36,500 nt of DNA from Bacteroidota bacterium (GTDB taxonomy: Bacteria > Bacteroidota > Bacteroidia > Chitinophagales > Chitinophagaceae), in NCBI GenBank assembly GCA_023391895.1, contig JAEWAC010000004.1:1-36500 (forward strand), read 5' to 3'. The translations under genes and the position numbers were made by a program. This document shows, in pieces, positions 7,750-15,648 of the stretch (position 1 is the first letter of the stretch; the number at the start of each line of letters is the position of its first letter). The notes beneath the pieces are model-generated. The model made no database searches and was not told where the DNA came from. It worked only from the letters and a program-made list of their open reading frames with translations.

Positions 7750-8826
7750 TTATGGATTGCTCACAACAGCCGCTTGCCTGCTGCTAACATCTTTGGGTTT
7801 ATTGAATAAAATTTTAATTAATGCACTGATTTTTTCAAACTCCAGCAAAAAGCCATCATGGCCATAATAGGAGTCGATAACGGCCAGCTCCGCCCCTGGA
7901 ATGTGTTCGGCCAAAAACGCCTGCTCGGATACCGGGAACAGCAGGTCGGATTCTATCCCAATCACCAGGGTTTTGGCTTTGATCTTTTTCAGGGCCTGCT
8001 CACACGAAATACGTCCCCGGCCTACGTCGTGCGAGTCCATGGACTTGCTTAAAAAATAATAGCTGAAGGCATTAAAGCGCCTGGCCAGTTTTTCGCCCTG
8101 GTACTGCTGGTAGGTTTCTGCCTTAAACACCTGCTTGTCGATGCTGGTGGCTGGCACCAGCGTGCTGACACCCTGCTGCGCCGCCGTGTAGGTATAATAA
8201 TTACGGTACGACAGCAACGCTACGGCCCGGGCCGTTTTCATGCCCTGCAGGCCGGCGGCAACTTCTTTAAAACCCCATGTAGGGTCCTGCTCGATACAAA
8301 AGCGCTGCGTGGCATTGAAGGCAATACCCCAGGGTGAGTGCTGCGCATTGGTAGCAATGGGTAAAATATATTCAAACAGCTCCGGTTCTTCAATGGCCCA
8401 TTCCACCAGTTGCTGTCCGCCCATGGAGCCACCCAGTCCCAGTTTAATTTTTTGGATCTGCATAAAAGCCCTTAAGTGCTGGTAAGCCCGGATCATATCA
8501 CGGGTGGTAAACATAGGAAAGTGATGGTAATAAGGCTCGCCGGTTTGCGGGTCTGCATCCAGCGGCGAGATACTGCCGTAGCAACTGCCGGGCATGTTTA
8601 CACACACAATAAAATAGTCAGCCGGGTCAAACAACTTGCCGGCGCCTACCAGGCCACTCCACCAGTCGGAGGGATCGCTGTTGGCCGTTAAGGCATGAAA
8701 AACCCATACGACGTTGTCCCGCTCTGCATTGAGCTGGCCCAGCGTAGTATAAGCTAAATGAAACTGCGACAACTGCCGCCCCGATTCCAATTCAAATGGC
8801 TCCGTATGGGTAAAGACTTTTTGCAT
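7750..8826 (-). CDS. metX: Homoserine O-acetyltransferase
   Basis: 358 residues, alpha/beta-hydrolase fold. It transfers acetyl from acetyl-CoA to homoserine for direct sulfhydrylation by MetY. The catalytic triad can be read directly: Ser134 in GGSMGGQQ, Asp294 in IGIESDLLFP and His323 in YYGHDGF. The substrate-binding region HALTANSDPSDWW is at 44-56. The gene sits between metY and hom on one transcript; the gap to metY is 100 bases without other features. Some MetX proteins use succinyl-CoA, and the acyl donor is not certain from sequence alone. Confidence 0.93.
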   Translation of the reverse strand: MQKVFTHTEPFELESGRQLSQFHLAYTTLGQLNAERDNVVWVFHALTANSDPSDWWSGLVGAGKLFDPADYFIVCVNMPGSCYGSISPLDADPQTGEPYYHHFPMFTTRDMIRAYQHLRAFMQIQKIKLGLGGSMGGQQLVEWAIEEPELFEYILPIATNAQHSPWGIAFNATQRFCIEQDPTWGFKEVAAGLQGMKTARAVALLSYRNYYTYTAAQQGVSTLVPATSIDKQVFKAETYQQYQGEKLARRFNAFSYYFLSKSMDSHDVGRGRISCEQALKKIKAKTLVIGIESDLLFPVSEQAFLAEHIPGAELAVIDSYYGHDGFLLEFEKISALIKILFNKPKDVSSRQAAVVSNP

Positions 8827-8926
8827 AATTCATGGGGGCAAAGACGCTGCGGAAAACTTCCGGTAACGCCTTTGCCCTTGAGGATTTTAAAAACTACAGT
8901 TCAAACGCTATTCAATACAGAAAAAT

Positions 8927-10246
8927 TTATACAGTCTCCGAAGCAAACACTTTGGAAAACGCCTGCTCCAGGTCGGCCTTGATGTCTTCCAGGTGCTCGA
9001 TACCTACACTGATCCGGATGCTGTTGGGTGCTACGCCGGCCGCTTTTTGTTCGGCTTCGCTCAGCTGCTCGTGCGTGGTAGAAGCCGGGTGAATGGCCAG
9101 TGTTTTGGCATCGCCCACGTTGGCCAGGTGGCTGATCAGCTGCAGGTTGTCAATAAACTGGCTGGCCTTTTCTTTACCGCCTTTTATTCCAAAGTTTAAG
9201 ATACCGCCAAAGCCGTTGGGCAGGTATTTCTTGGCCAGTTGGTAATAAGGGCTGCTTTCCAAACCCGGATACTCAACAAACTCCACCTGCGGGTGCTGCT
9301 CCAGCCAGCGGGCCAGGCTTAAAGCGTTTTCTACGTGGCGCTCTACGCGCAGCGACAGGGTTTCCAGTCCCTGCAACAGCAAAAACGAATTAAAGGGCGA
9401 CTGGCTGGTACCAAAGTCACGCAGGCCCTCTACCCGTGCCCGGATAGCAAATGCAATGTTGGGCAGCCCCAGCGGGTTGCCTTCGCCAAATACGTCCCAG
9501 AACTTGAGCCCGTGGTAGCCTTCGGAAGGCTCGGTAAACTGCGGAAACTTACCGTTGCCCCAGTTGTAATTGCCGCCGTCTATCACCACACCGCCGATGG
9601 TGGTACCGTGGCCGCCAATCCATTTGGTGGCGCTTTCCACCACAATGTTGGCGCCCCACTCAATGGGCCGGAACAGGTAACCACCGGCACCGAATGTATT
9701 ATCTACAATCAGGGGCAGGTCGTACTCGCGGGCCAGGTCGGCAAACTTTTGAAAATCGGGAATGTTGAGTCGGGGGTTGCCGATGGTTTCCAGAAAAATG
9801 GCTTTTGTATTTTGATCGATCAAGGGCACAAAGCTTTCCACGTCATCGCCGTTGGCAAAGCGGGCATCAATGCCCAGCCGCTTGAACGATACCTTGAACT
9901 GGTTGTAGGTACCGCCGTATAAGTAAGAGGTGGTAACAAAGTTATCGCCTGCCTTTAAAATATTGTTGAGCGCCAGGAACTGGGCTGCCTGACCGGAGCC
10001 GGTAGCAATGGCGGCCACGCCCCCTTCCAGTGCGGCCATACGTTTTTCAAAAACATCCGTAGTGGGGTTCATGATACGGGTGTAAATGTTGCCGAACTCT
10101 CTTAAGCCAAACAGGTTGGCAGCGTGTTCTGCACTGTTGAATCCATAGGAAGTGGTCTGGTAGATCGGCACCGCCCTTGAATTGGTGGTAGGATCAATTT
10201 GCTGGCCGGCATGCAGCTGTAAGGTTTCAAAACGTAAGTTGCTCAT
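8927..10246 (-). CDS. metY: O-acetylhomoserine sulfhydrylase (PLP)
   Basis: 439 residues, Cys/Met-metabolism PLP enzyme family. It makes homocysteine from O-acetylhomoserine and sulfide. The cofactor lysine is Lys208 in ESATKWIGGHG, the PLP-nitrogen aspartate is Asp182 in VDNTF, and the N-terminal signature is FETLQLHAGQ (6-15). Length (about 430) and the GGHGTTIGGVV stretch fit MetY rather than MetB/MetC (about 390). It is the first gene of the operon. A long leader of roughly 560 bases precedes it and contains a SAM-I riboswitch, a terminator and a second possible RNA element. Confidence 0.94.
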   Translation of the reverse strand: MSNLRFETLQLHAGQQIDPTTNSRAVPIYQTTSYGFNSAEHAANLFGLREFGNIYTRIMNPTTDVFEKRMAALEGGVAAIATGSGQAAQFLALNNILKAGDNFVTTSYLYGGTYNQFKVSFKRLGIDARFANGDDVESFVPLIDQNTKAIFLETIGNPRLNIPDFQKFADLAREYDLPLIVDNTFGAGGYLFRPIEWGANIVVESATKWIGGHGTTIGGVVIDGGNYNWGNGKFPQFTEPSEGYHGLKFWDVFGEGNPLGLPNIAFAIRARVEGLRDFGTSQSPFNSFLLLQGLETLSLRVERHVENALSLARWLEQHPQVEFVEYPGLESSPYYQLAKKYLPNGFGGILNFGIKGGKEKASQFIDNLQLISHLANVGDAKTLAIHPASTTHEQLSEAEQKAAGVAPNSIRISVGIEHLEDIKADLEQAFSKVFASETV

Positions 10247-10284
10247 ATAAAGTGATTTAAAATCAAAAAAGTTAAAAACGCTGG

Positions 10285-10352
10285 CAACAGGTTAGCAGTT
10301 AACGGGCAGGATTCACTCCTTTGTATCAGGTCTGCAAGGGTATGACCTTCCA
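10285..10352 (-). ncRNA. Possible second structured leader element before metY (SAM-II-like, uncertain)
   Basis: Reading the minus strand, the arms AGGTC (10348-10344) and GACCT (10332-10328) enclose a short loop ending TTGCA. After the stem come TGATACAAA, a small AGGA/TCCT hairpin and GCTAACC. SAM-II riboswitches have, in the same order, a P1 stem whose loop ends in UUGCA, a following GAUAAA-like stretch and a downstream GCUAA pairing with UUGC. Against it: the loop is only 11 bases and lacks the AUUU that contacts SAM, and the GG needed for the second pseudoknot half is not obvious. It ends about 40 bases before the metY start. Confidence 0.25.
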
Positions 10353-10604
10353 TAAACCGGTGCTGGATTTTAAGCTGGTTGGCCACAGTTAAAGTCTACA
10401 ATTTAAATAGGACATACAAGCTTTCCAAATGATTTTCTGTGTCAACTGCGGCTTTTTGTGTTTTAATGGCCGGCAATTTGGTACCAGTTGTAGTGTTGAT
10501 CATGCTTTAACAGATTAATGAGCGTTTTTAAAAATTTTCTTTAAAACCTTATACTGAAAGGAGGAAGTGCCAGGCCATGTGTAAGCTTTACGACCCTAAA
10601 GGAC

Positions 10605-10639
10605 ATAAAAAAAGCTCTTCCGATAAATCAGAAGAGCTT
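10605..10639 (-). terminator. Riboswitch-controlled terminator of the metY leader
   Basis: On the minus strand, AAGCTCTTC and GAAGAGCTT (9 bp) enclose a 10-base loop and are followed by a T-run. The 5' half of this hairpin with its loop (TTCTGATTTATC, minus-strand sense, 10633-10622) can pair with GATAAGTCAGAA (10686-10675), which includes the 3' strand of riboswitch helix P1. Terminator and antiterminator are thus mutually exclusive, the classical SAM-I arrangement. Confidence 0.88.
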
Positions 10640-10678
10640 GCCGTATATAAGGTTATTAAATGTAGAAGCTTTGATTCT

Positions 10679-10793
10679 GACTTATCTGTCACATCGATCC
10701 GACGTGATGGAGTTGGCACCTTATTTTGCGGCTTGCAAAACAGGTTGTCAAGGCTTCATCGGGCCATATCCCTCTGCCTTTCTTGATAAGTAA
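10679..10793 (-). ncRNA. SAM-I (S-box) riboswitch
   Basis: The minus strand matches the S-box consensus throughout: P1 5' strand ACTTATC followed by AAGAAAGG, GAGGGA, then GGCCCGATGAAGCC, CAACC, a variable P3 hairpin, AGGTGCCAA, GATCGATGTGAC, and the closing P1 strand GATAAGT. SAM-I aptamers bind S-adenosylmethionine and usually stop transcription when SAM is plentiful. It is preceded by a consensus promoter and followed by a terminator that competes with P1. The controlled genes are metY, metX and hom. The call rests on reading the conserved core; no covariance search was run. Confidence 0.94.
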
Positions 10794-10811
10794 CGCTTTA
10801 AAGAACTGCTG

Positions 10812-10841
10812 CAAAGATAAAGTTCCTTCTAAATTCAGCAA
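10812..10841 (-). promoter_or_regulatory. Promoter of the metY-metX-hom operon
   Basis: Minus strand TTG (10841-10839), a 19-base spacer and TATCTTTG (10819-10812). This equals the Bacteroidetes housekeeping consensus TTG-N19-TAnnTTTG. The -7 element ends about 20 bases before the 5' strand of riboswitch P1, so the transcript would start just ahead of the aptamer. Confidence 0.75.
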
Positions 10842-10865
10842 CAACTTTTTTTGGCACAGACCTGA

Positions 10866-10963
10866 CTTCTTCAAAAACCCATAGGGAAATTAAAAAATGT
10901 AAAAGGGGAAAAAGGCGAAAGGCAGGAACTTCCCCATTTTACATTTTACATTTTGCATTTTAC
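10866..10963 (+). repeat. Dispersed CCCATA motif plus inverted and 7-bp tandem repeats
   Basis: Positions 10866-10885 hold CTTCTTCAAAAACCCATAGG, one of the best copies of the dispersed motif. Next to it, AAAATGTAAAAGGGGAA (from about 10894) is nearly complementary to TTCCCCATTTTACATTTT (from about 10930). The second arm runs into four tandem copies of ATTTTAC/ATTTTGC (10936-10963). Confidence 0.55.
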
Positions 10964-11024
10964 AAGCGTTCCAAAAATGGTTTTAAGAAGACCGGGTAAA
11001 GAAAAGTTAGTTTTGGTTGCGACC

Positions 11025-11285
11025 TTACAAGGGGATGCCCAGTCTTCTTAAAACATCTTCGGTAAATGCCTGCCGGCTGCAGGGCGTGGCCTGGCGCTGC
11101 GCACACTGCCGGATGCAGTCTTTGATCAGGTCTTCGGGTATAAAGGGGTAAATACTACTGATCTTACCGGACAAGTACGAGACTTCCCATTCGGCATTAA
11201 AATCAAAGCGGGTGCTATCGAGCTGCTGCGACTTTTTTTTCCGGTCGTACTCGCTCCAGTTTTTTGTAATTGTTTCAACCGTCAT
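11025..11285 (-). CDS. Hypothetical protein, 86 aa
   Basis: An 86-residue soluble, mostly helical protein starting MTVETITKNWSEYDRKKKSQ and containing EDLIKDCIRQCAQRQATPCSRQAF. No signal peptide or membrane segment and no family I recognise. It is divergent from the sensor operon beginning at 11436 and has no obvious partner. Codon use and GC content look like the surrounding chromosome, which supports a real gene. Confidence 0.6.
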   Translation of the reverse strand: MTVETITKNWSEYDRKKKSQQLDSTRFDFNAEWEVSYLSGKISSIYPFIPEDLIKDCIRQCAQRQATPCSRQAFTEDVLRRLGIPL

Positions 11286-11435
11286 GAACCAATATCTTTA
11301 TTGCAAATCTGCAAAATGACGGCCCCAGGGGTCAAGCGTGGTTACACCTGTATACTATACGTATAAATACGGTTGGTGTTTTCTAAAAAAAACTTCATTT
11401 TGCCGCGGTTTTATCAAAAAAAAGCAACCAAAACA

Positions 11436-11810
11436 ATGAAACATTCCATTCCGCTGGATGTGGCCCAAAAAATGATCGGCCACTTTAAAAAAGAAAGAGA
11501 AAGAGTAGTAAAAGACGAGTACAAGGGTAAAAAAACGCTGCCGACCTGCGAAACTTTTGAGGCCGAAGCCTTTGCCGCTTTACTAAAACAACCCGGCTGT
11601 GTAAAGGTGCGCATTTACCTGGGTATGGACGAAGAAAAGCTGGTAAAAATGATTGCAGTAGGTGTTAATGAAAAGGGCGAAGACATTTTGCCCGACATCA
11701 ATCAAAAATCTTTGAATGGTGCCGGTGTAATCCTGGAAGAAGGCCAACGCTGCCCCGATGTTTGCCCGCCCACTTCCACCCTCAACAGCTACGACTTCAA
11801 CACCCTGTAA
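11436..11810 (+). CDS. Hypothetical protein, 124 aa, first gene of a sensor operon
   Basis: I chose the ATG at 11436 (MKHSIPLDVAQKMIGHFKKE); the frame is open further upstream but reads through leader-like sequence. The 124-residue cytosolic protein has an N-terminal helix, then YLGMDEEKLVKMIAVGVNEKGEDILP, and a C-terminal EGQRCPDVCPPTSTLNS with two close cysteines (CPDVCP). No family is recognised. Its TAA is followed at once by the ATG of the membrane-protein gene, so translation is probably coupled and the protein may belong to that signalling unit. Confidence 0.68.
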   Translation: MKHSIPLDVAQKMIGHFKKERERVVKDEYKGKKTLPTCETFEAEAFAALLKQPGCVKVRIYLGMDEEKLVKMIAVGVNEKGEDILPDINQKSLNGAGVILEEGQRCPDVCPPTSTLNSYDFNTL

Positions 11811-12491
11811 ATGAGCCCGTACGCCTATAGCCTTTTGAATTTTTACACTTCTAGTATTTTAAGTTATTCGCTGCTGGCCATTGCCGCTATTATCGGGCTG
11901 ATCCGGTTCAAAAAAACCAGTATGGTGTTTTTGCCGTTCCTCCTGTTTTTATGGCTCGGGCTTACTAACGAAGTGGTCAGCACCATTACGGGCAAAATCA
12001 TCCGGAATACGGCGATCAACAATAACATTTATGTTCTGCTGGAGTCCTGCCTTATTGCATGGCAGTTTCAACGCTGGGGCCTTTTTAAGGATCAGAAAAA
12101 ACTGTTTCCCATCCTGCTGGTGGCTTTCGGCACCGTCTGGACGGTGGAGACCCTGATCATTTATAAGATCACTGCCGTCTCGTCTTACTTCCGGATTTTT
12201 TACTCGTTTGTGGTGGTGCTGATGAGCATCAACATGATCAACTCGCTGATTGTAAACGAAAGCAGGAGCCTGCTGAAAAATGCGGCCTTTTTGATCTGCA
12301 TTGGCTTTATTATCTTTTTTACCTATAAAATACTGGTAGAAATATTCTGGGTGTATGGTTTGAACGGCAGCAAAGAATTCAGGTCCAATGTGTATAGCAT
12401 TTTGAAGTTGATTAATTTATTTTGCAATTTAATTTACGCCTTAGCTGCCTTATGGGTCCCCAGGAAACAAATATTTATAATGCCATCATAA
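11811..12491 (+). CDS. Multi-pass membrane protein, probable sensor partner of the kinase
   Basis: 226 residues with about seven hydrophobic segments (for example SILSYSLLAIAAIIGLI, MVFLPFLLFLWLGL, LFPILLVAFGTVWTV, AAFLICIGFIIFF, LINLFCNLIYALAAL) and short loops. The start codon abuts the previous stop. Its 3' end overlaps the histidine kinase gene by 40 bases in another frame, which implies translational coupling. Because the kinase has only one membrane segment and no sensor domain, this protein is a plausible signal-receiving subunit (inference). No known family was recognised. Confidence 0.75.
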   Translation: MSPYAYSLLNFYTSSILSYSLLAIAAIIGLIRFKKTSMVFLPFLLFLWLGLTNEVVSTITGKIIRNTAINNNIYVLLESCLIAWQFQRWGLFKDQKKLFPILLVAFGTVWTVETLIIYKITAVSSYFRIFYSFVVVLMSINMINSLIVNESRSLLKNAAFLICIGFIIFFTYKILVEIFWVYGLNGSKEFRSNVYSILKLINLFCNLIYALAALWVPRKQIFIMPS

Positions 12492-13201
12492 TTACCGTAG
12501 TTGTACTGGGGATCATCATTGCTTATTTTATTATCTCCATTATTCGCCAGCAACGCCGCAACCTGGAACTGCACCGCCTTAACATCCTGGCCGAAATTAC
12601 CACGCTGGAAAAAGAACGCACCCGCATGGCAGCCGACCTGCACGACGAGCTGGGACCGCTGCTTTCGGCCATCAAGTTCAAGATCAACAGCGTAGACACC
12701 ACGGATGAAGAAGACCAGTACCAGCTGGAAAAAGCCAGCAATCACATTGACGACCTCATTACCCGGCTGCGGGAAATTGCCGGCAACCTGATGCCCAGTG
12801 CCCTGTTGCGCAAAGGCCTCGTAACGGCCCTGCATGAGTTTTTTAACAACATTGCCCGCTCGTCGCTGGATATTGTCTTTAACCCGGCGCAGCTGCCCGA
12901 CCTGCCGCAGGAAAAAAGCATTAATATTTACCGCATTGTGCAGGAGGTAACACACAATACGATCAAACACGCCAAAGCCACCCAATTGATTGTAGATCTT
13001 TCTTTGAAGGCCAATAAGATTGTGCTGATGACCCGCGACAACGGCATCGGCTTTGACTACAGCAACAAGTCTAAAGAAAACAGCGGCCTGGGGCTGCGCA
13101 ACCTGAAGAGCCGGGCCGAAATCATGGGCGGCACGGTTGCCATTGAATCCAGGCCCTTAAAAGGCACCAGTTACATATTTGAAATACCTGTAAACGATTA
13201 A
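12452..13201 (+). CDS. Sensor histidine kinase, HisKA_3 (NarL/DesK-type)
   Basis: 249 residues from the ATG at 12452; an in-frame TTG 30 bases upstream is less likely. One transmembrane helix (about residues 10-31) is followed by a coiled-coil linker and the HisKA_3 domain with the phospho-acceptor His64 in ADLHDELGPLL. The HATPase_c domain has Asn169 in EVTHNTIKHAKA, DNGIGFD (196-202) and SGLGLRNL. There is no periplasmic or PAS domain, so it needs an outside sensing partner, perhaps the overlapping membrane protein. The response regulator follows five bases later and is its likely substrate. Confidence 0.92.
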   Translation: MGPQETNIYNAIIITVVVLGIIIAYFIISIIRQQRRNLELHRLNILAEITTLEKERTRMAADLHDELGPLLSAIKFKINSVDTTDEEDQYQLEKASNHIDDLITRLREIAGNLMPSALLRKGLVTALHEFFNNIARSSLDIVFNPAQLPDLPQEKSINIYRIVQEVTHNTIKHAKATQLIVDLSLKANKIVLMTRDNGIGFDYSNKSKENSGLGLRNLKSRAEIMGGTVAIESRPLKGTSYIFEIPVND

Positions 13202-13205
13202 GGCT

Positions 13206-13862
13206 ATGTATGTACCCATCAGAGTGATTATTGCAGATGACCATGAAATTTTCAGGGATGGCTTCAAGGTCATGCTGAAAAAGCAGACCGAGGTAGAGAT
13301 TGTGGCGGAAGCCGAAAACGGCAAAGAGCTGATAGAGCTGGCCAAAGAACACCAGCCGGATGTGGTGATCACCGATGTTAAAATGCCCCAGCTGGATGGC
13401 ATAGAAGCCACCAAGCAAATAAAAAAGGATCTCCCCCATATTGAGATCATTGCCCTGACCATGTTTGACGAAGAAAACCTGGTGATTGACATGCTGGAAG
13501 CCGGCGCCAAAGGTTACCTGCTGAAAAACACCAACAAGGCCGAAGTGGTGCAGGCGGTAAAGGCCGTGTACAAGCAGGAAACTTATTACTGCAACAGCAC
13601 TTCCAACAAGCTGGCGCAGATGATTGCCAAAAGCCGGTTCAACCCTTATAAAAGCATCAAAAAACCTTCTTTCAACGAAAAGGAAATTGAAATCATCCGG
13701 CTGATCTGTAAAGAACTTTCGAATAAGGAAATTGCTTCCGAACTGGGTTTGAGCACCCGTACCATTGAGGGCTACCGCGAAAAAATACTGGAAAAAATAG
13801 AAGCCAAAAACATTGCCGGTCTGGTTATTTACGCCATCAAGCACAACATTTACCAGGTGTAG
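13206..13862 (+). CDS. Response regulator, NarL/LuxR family
   Basis: 218 residues: a receiver domain (about 5-120) with the acidic pair Asp11/Asp12, phospho-acceptor Asp57 in VVITDVKMP, and the switch and lysine region LTMFDEE...GYLLKNT. The LuxR-type helix-turn-helix at about 150-212 contains NEKEIEIIRLICKELSNKEI and TRTIEGYREKILEK. It is a DNA-binding transcription factor activated by the upstream kinase. It is the fourth and last gene of the 11436-13862 unit; no target site can be inferred. Confidence 0.93.
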   Translation: MYVPIRVIIADDHEIFRDGFKVMLKKQTEVEIVAEAENGKELIELAKEHQPDVVITDVKMPQLDGIEATKQIKKDLPHIEIIALTMFDEENLVIDMLEAGAKGYLLKNTNKAEVVQAVKAVYKQETYYCNSTSNKLAQMIAKSRFNPYKSIKKPSFNEKEIEIIRLICKELSNKEIASELGLSTRTIEGYREKILEKIEAKNIAGLVIYAIKHNIYQV

Positions 13863-13929
13863 GGGCACCGGGTTTTAATAAAAGGTTATCTGCCGGCAGG
13901 CCGCCGTAGACAACCTACGAATCGATTAT

Positions 13930-14268
13930 TTAGCCAATGATTTCAATATCCGTTATCTCTACCAGCACATCCTCGCCCAGACAAATGCGGATGGTCTCAT
14001 ACTTATTAATATCAGTTAAAGGCTCGGAATACCTTACTTCGGCAATGCGCCCGCCTTCCGCCATATTGTAAGGGAAAAGGTCCAGGTACAAACAGGAAGG
14101 ATCGGCCTCCTGCACCTTTTTTTTAACCAGGAAGGGGACCGTACTGCTATTGCCAATGTAGATTTCGCCCCAAATAAACAAGGTTCCTTTGCTGGAACCA
14201 TCCACGCATTGGAGGTCTACCCAGGCTTCCCATAAATCAACAGCTTGTTTGCTCATTACAACTTTCAT
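13930..14268 (-). CDS. Hypothetical protein, 112 aa
   Basis: A 112-residue acidic protein beginning MKVVMSKQAVDLWEAWVDLQCVD, with predominantly beta-strand-like stretches (GTLFIWGEIYIGN, LYLDLFPYNM, DVLVEITDIEIIG). There is no signal peptide, membrane segment or catalytic motif, and no family is recognised. It is convergent with the response regulator. Confidence 0.65.
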   Translation of the reverse strand: MKVVMSKQAVDLWEAWVDLQCVDGSSKGTLFIWGEIYIGNSSTVPFLVKKKVQEADPSCLYLDLFPYNMAEGGRIAEVRYSEPLTDINKYETIRICLGEDVLVEITDIEIIG

Positions 14269-14631
14269 AAAACGCTTATAGCAGCAAGGTAAGCAATAAG
14301 GCTACCGGCACCATTACGGTAAACCCCTGTAATTGCTACGTATTAATACGGTTGACTTTCCTATGAATTTGATTTCGGGCCTGCCGCCAGCTGCGCCGCA
14401 TATGGTAAAAAAGAAAGAAGGGGAAGGATCAAAAGTGGAAGACCGCCTGCAAAACCTGGTTATGCAGGCAGCATTCAATTTAAAAAGTTCATGCTTCTTT
14501 TCCTGTTCAAAAATCGTTCCGGTAATCTGGCATGCACCGGTCCTGTGGCAGCATGCTGGTCCTGACACTTTGCACTTCCTGACTGGATAAGGCCGCAGCG
14601 AACAATAGCCTGCTGACCCAGGATGTGGTGA
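14269..14631. other. Gene-free spacer
   Basis: 363 bases between two minus-strand genes. Open frames exist on both strands (14333-14590 plus, 14314-14568 minus), but they mirror one another and neither has a convincing start or recognisable product. Nothing else is seen. Confidence 0.4.
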
Positions 14632-15315
14632 TCAGACTTTTTCAGCGGCATAGGCTTCTATGAGGTTTTTAACTTCTGCTACATCAATGCCTTTTTTAAG
14701 GGTGAAAGCCCCCAGCGACGCAGCAGACTTGTGCTCCTGCAGAAACTGTAAAACAACATGGTAATGCTTGCGATGCCAAAAGTCATGAATAATAAAAAGG
14801 GTATCCTGCCAGCCCTGCTCCACCACTTTTAGCACGGAATAAAGACAGCAGCACACCCGGAACCGGCCATCAATAAACACCACGTCTACTTTTTCATTTT
14901 GGGCCTCGATATCATTCCAGGCTTCCTCGTAGTACCGCGACCAGTTTTCTTCTTTTTCAGTAGTCAGCGGAATGCCCCATTGATCGGTATCACCTAAATC
15001 CACCAGCTTATAAGTAAGCGAATGCCCGCTTGCCCTTTGCACTAGTCCGATCCCATTCATGTAGTGGTAAAAGCCGGGATTGGATTCAACGGAAAAAACT
15101 TTTTTGCCGCCTTTCAGTAATTGAATGGTGGAGCCGCCAGAACCGTATTCCAGAAAAACTTTTTTATTCCTGCACAGCTCTTTAAAAAGCAGGTATTCTT
15201 CCAGCTTCATATGAGGAAAGAAAAAAATACCGGGAAATTTTTGGTTTAACTTCCACTTTAAAGGTTTTCTTTTTACAACCTTGAAAACAGCTCTGGAAAA
15301 AAGGAACGGCAGCAT
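14632..15315 (-). CDS. Class I SAM-dependent methyltransferase-like protein
   Basis: 227 residues. The segment KVFLEYGSGGSTIQLL (about 52-67) resembles motif I of class I methyltransferases. It is followed by KVFSVESNPGFYHYM, a motif II-like acidic strand end. VDVVFIDGRFRVCCCLYSVLKV (about 143-164) and DTLFIIHDFW match the later strands of the fold. This pattern is typical of FkbM/Methyltransf_24-like proteins. The substrate cannot be told. A triple cysteine (CCC) after FIDGRFRV is unusual. The gene stands alone. Confidence 0.65.
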   Translation of the reverse strand: MLPFLFSRAVFKVVKRKPLKWKLNQKFPGIFFFPHMKLEEYLLFKELCRNKKVFLEYGSGGSTIQLLKGGKKVFSVESNPGFYHYMNGIGLVQRASGHSLTYKLVDLGDTDQWGIPLTTEKEENWSRYYEEAWNDIEAQNEKVDVVFIDGRFRVCCCLYSVLKVVEQGWQDTLFIIHDFWHRKHYHVVLQFLQEHKSAASLGAFTLKKGIDVAEVKNLIEAYAAEKV

Positions 15316-15648
15316 ATTGAAGAATTAATGTGGCCTTGCTTAGCAAATTTAATGCCGCTAAGTCATTCCTTTATCAATTGACCTTTATTTACTATTAATA
15401 TTCTGATATCATTTGTTGAATATCCGCTTTTGAACTCAAGGTCATTAGAAAACAAAATGTTATATAATTATTCTATATATTAATTCGCCGGCAACATTTC
15501 CTTACTTATCGACTTTTTTTGTAATTTGACCGAACCGCCTTGCACTTTTCAATTGCACTTATTATCTTAAACTTTCAAGCGCGTTATCCTATTGATATCA
15601 CATAACGTTACTCTATGTCTAGCCACAAAAACCGCCAAAAAAGTCGTT
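15316..15648. other. AT-rich gene-free spacer
   Basis: 333 bases of AT-rich DNA between a minus-strand gene and the tiny plus-strand gene at 15649. It should contain the divergent promoters, but I found no exact TAnnTTTG element. Confidence 0.35.

Noticed and set aside
10577..10874. ORFs of 60-70 codons on both strands (10577-10786 plus, 10689-10874 minus)
   Set aside because: They lie across the SAM-I riboswitch and its terminator; the sequence is explained by RNA structure.
14314..14590. Mirror-image ORFs of 84-85 codons
   Set aside because: They overlap each other on opposite strands without a start context or protein-like composition.
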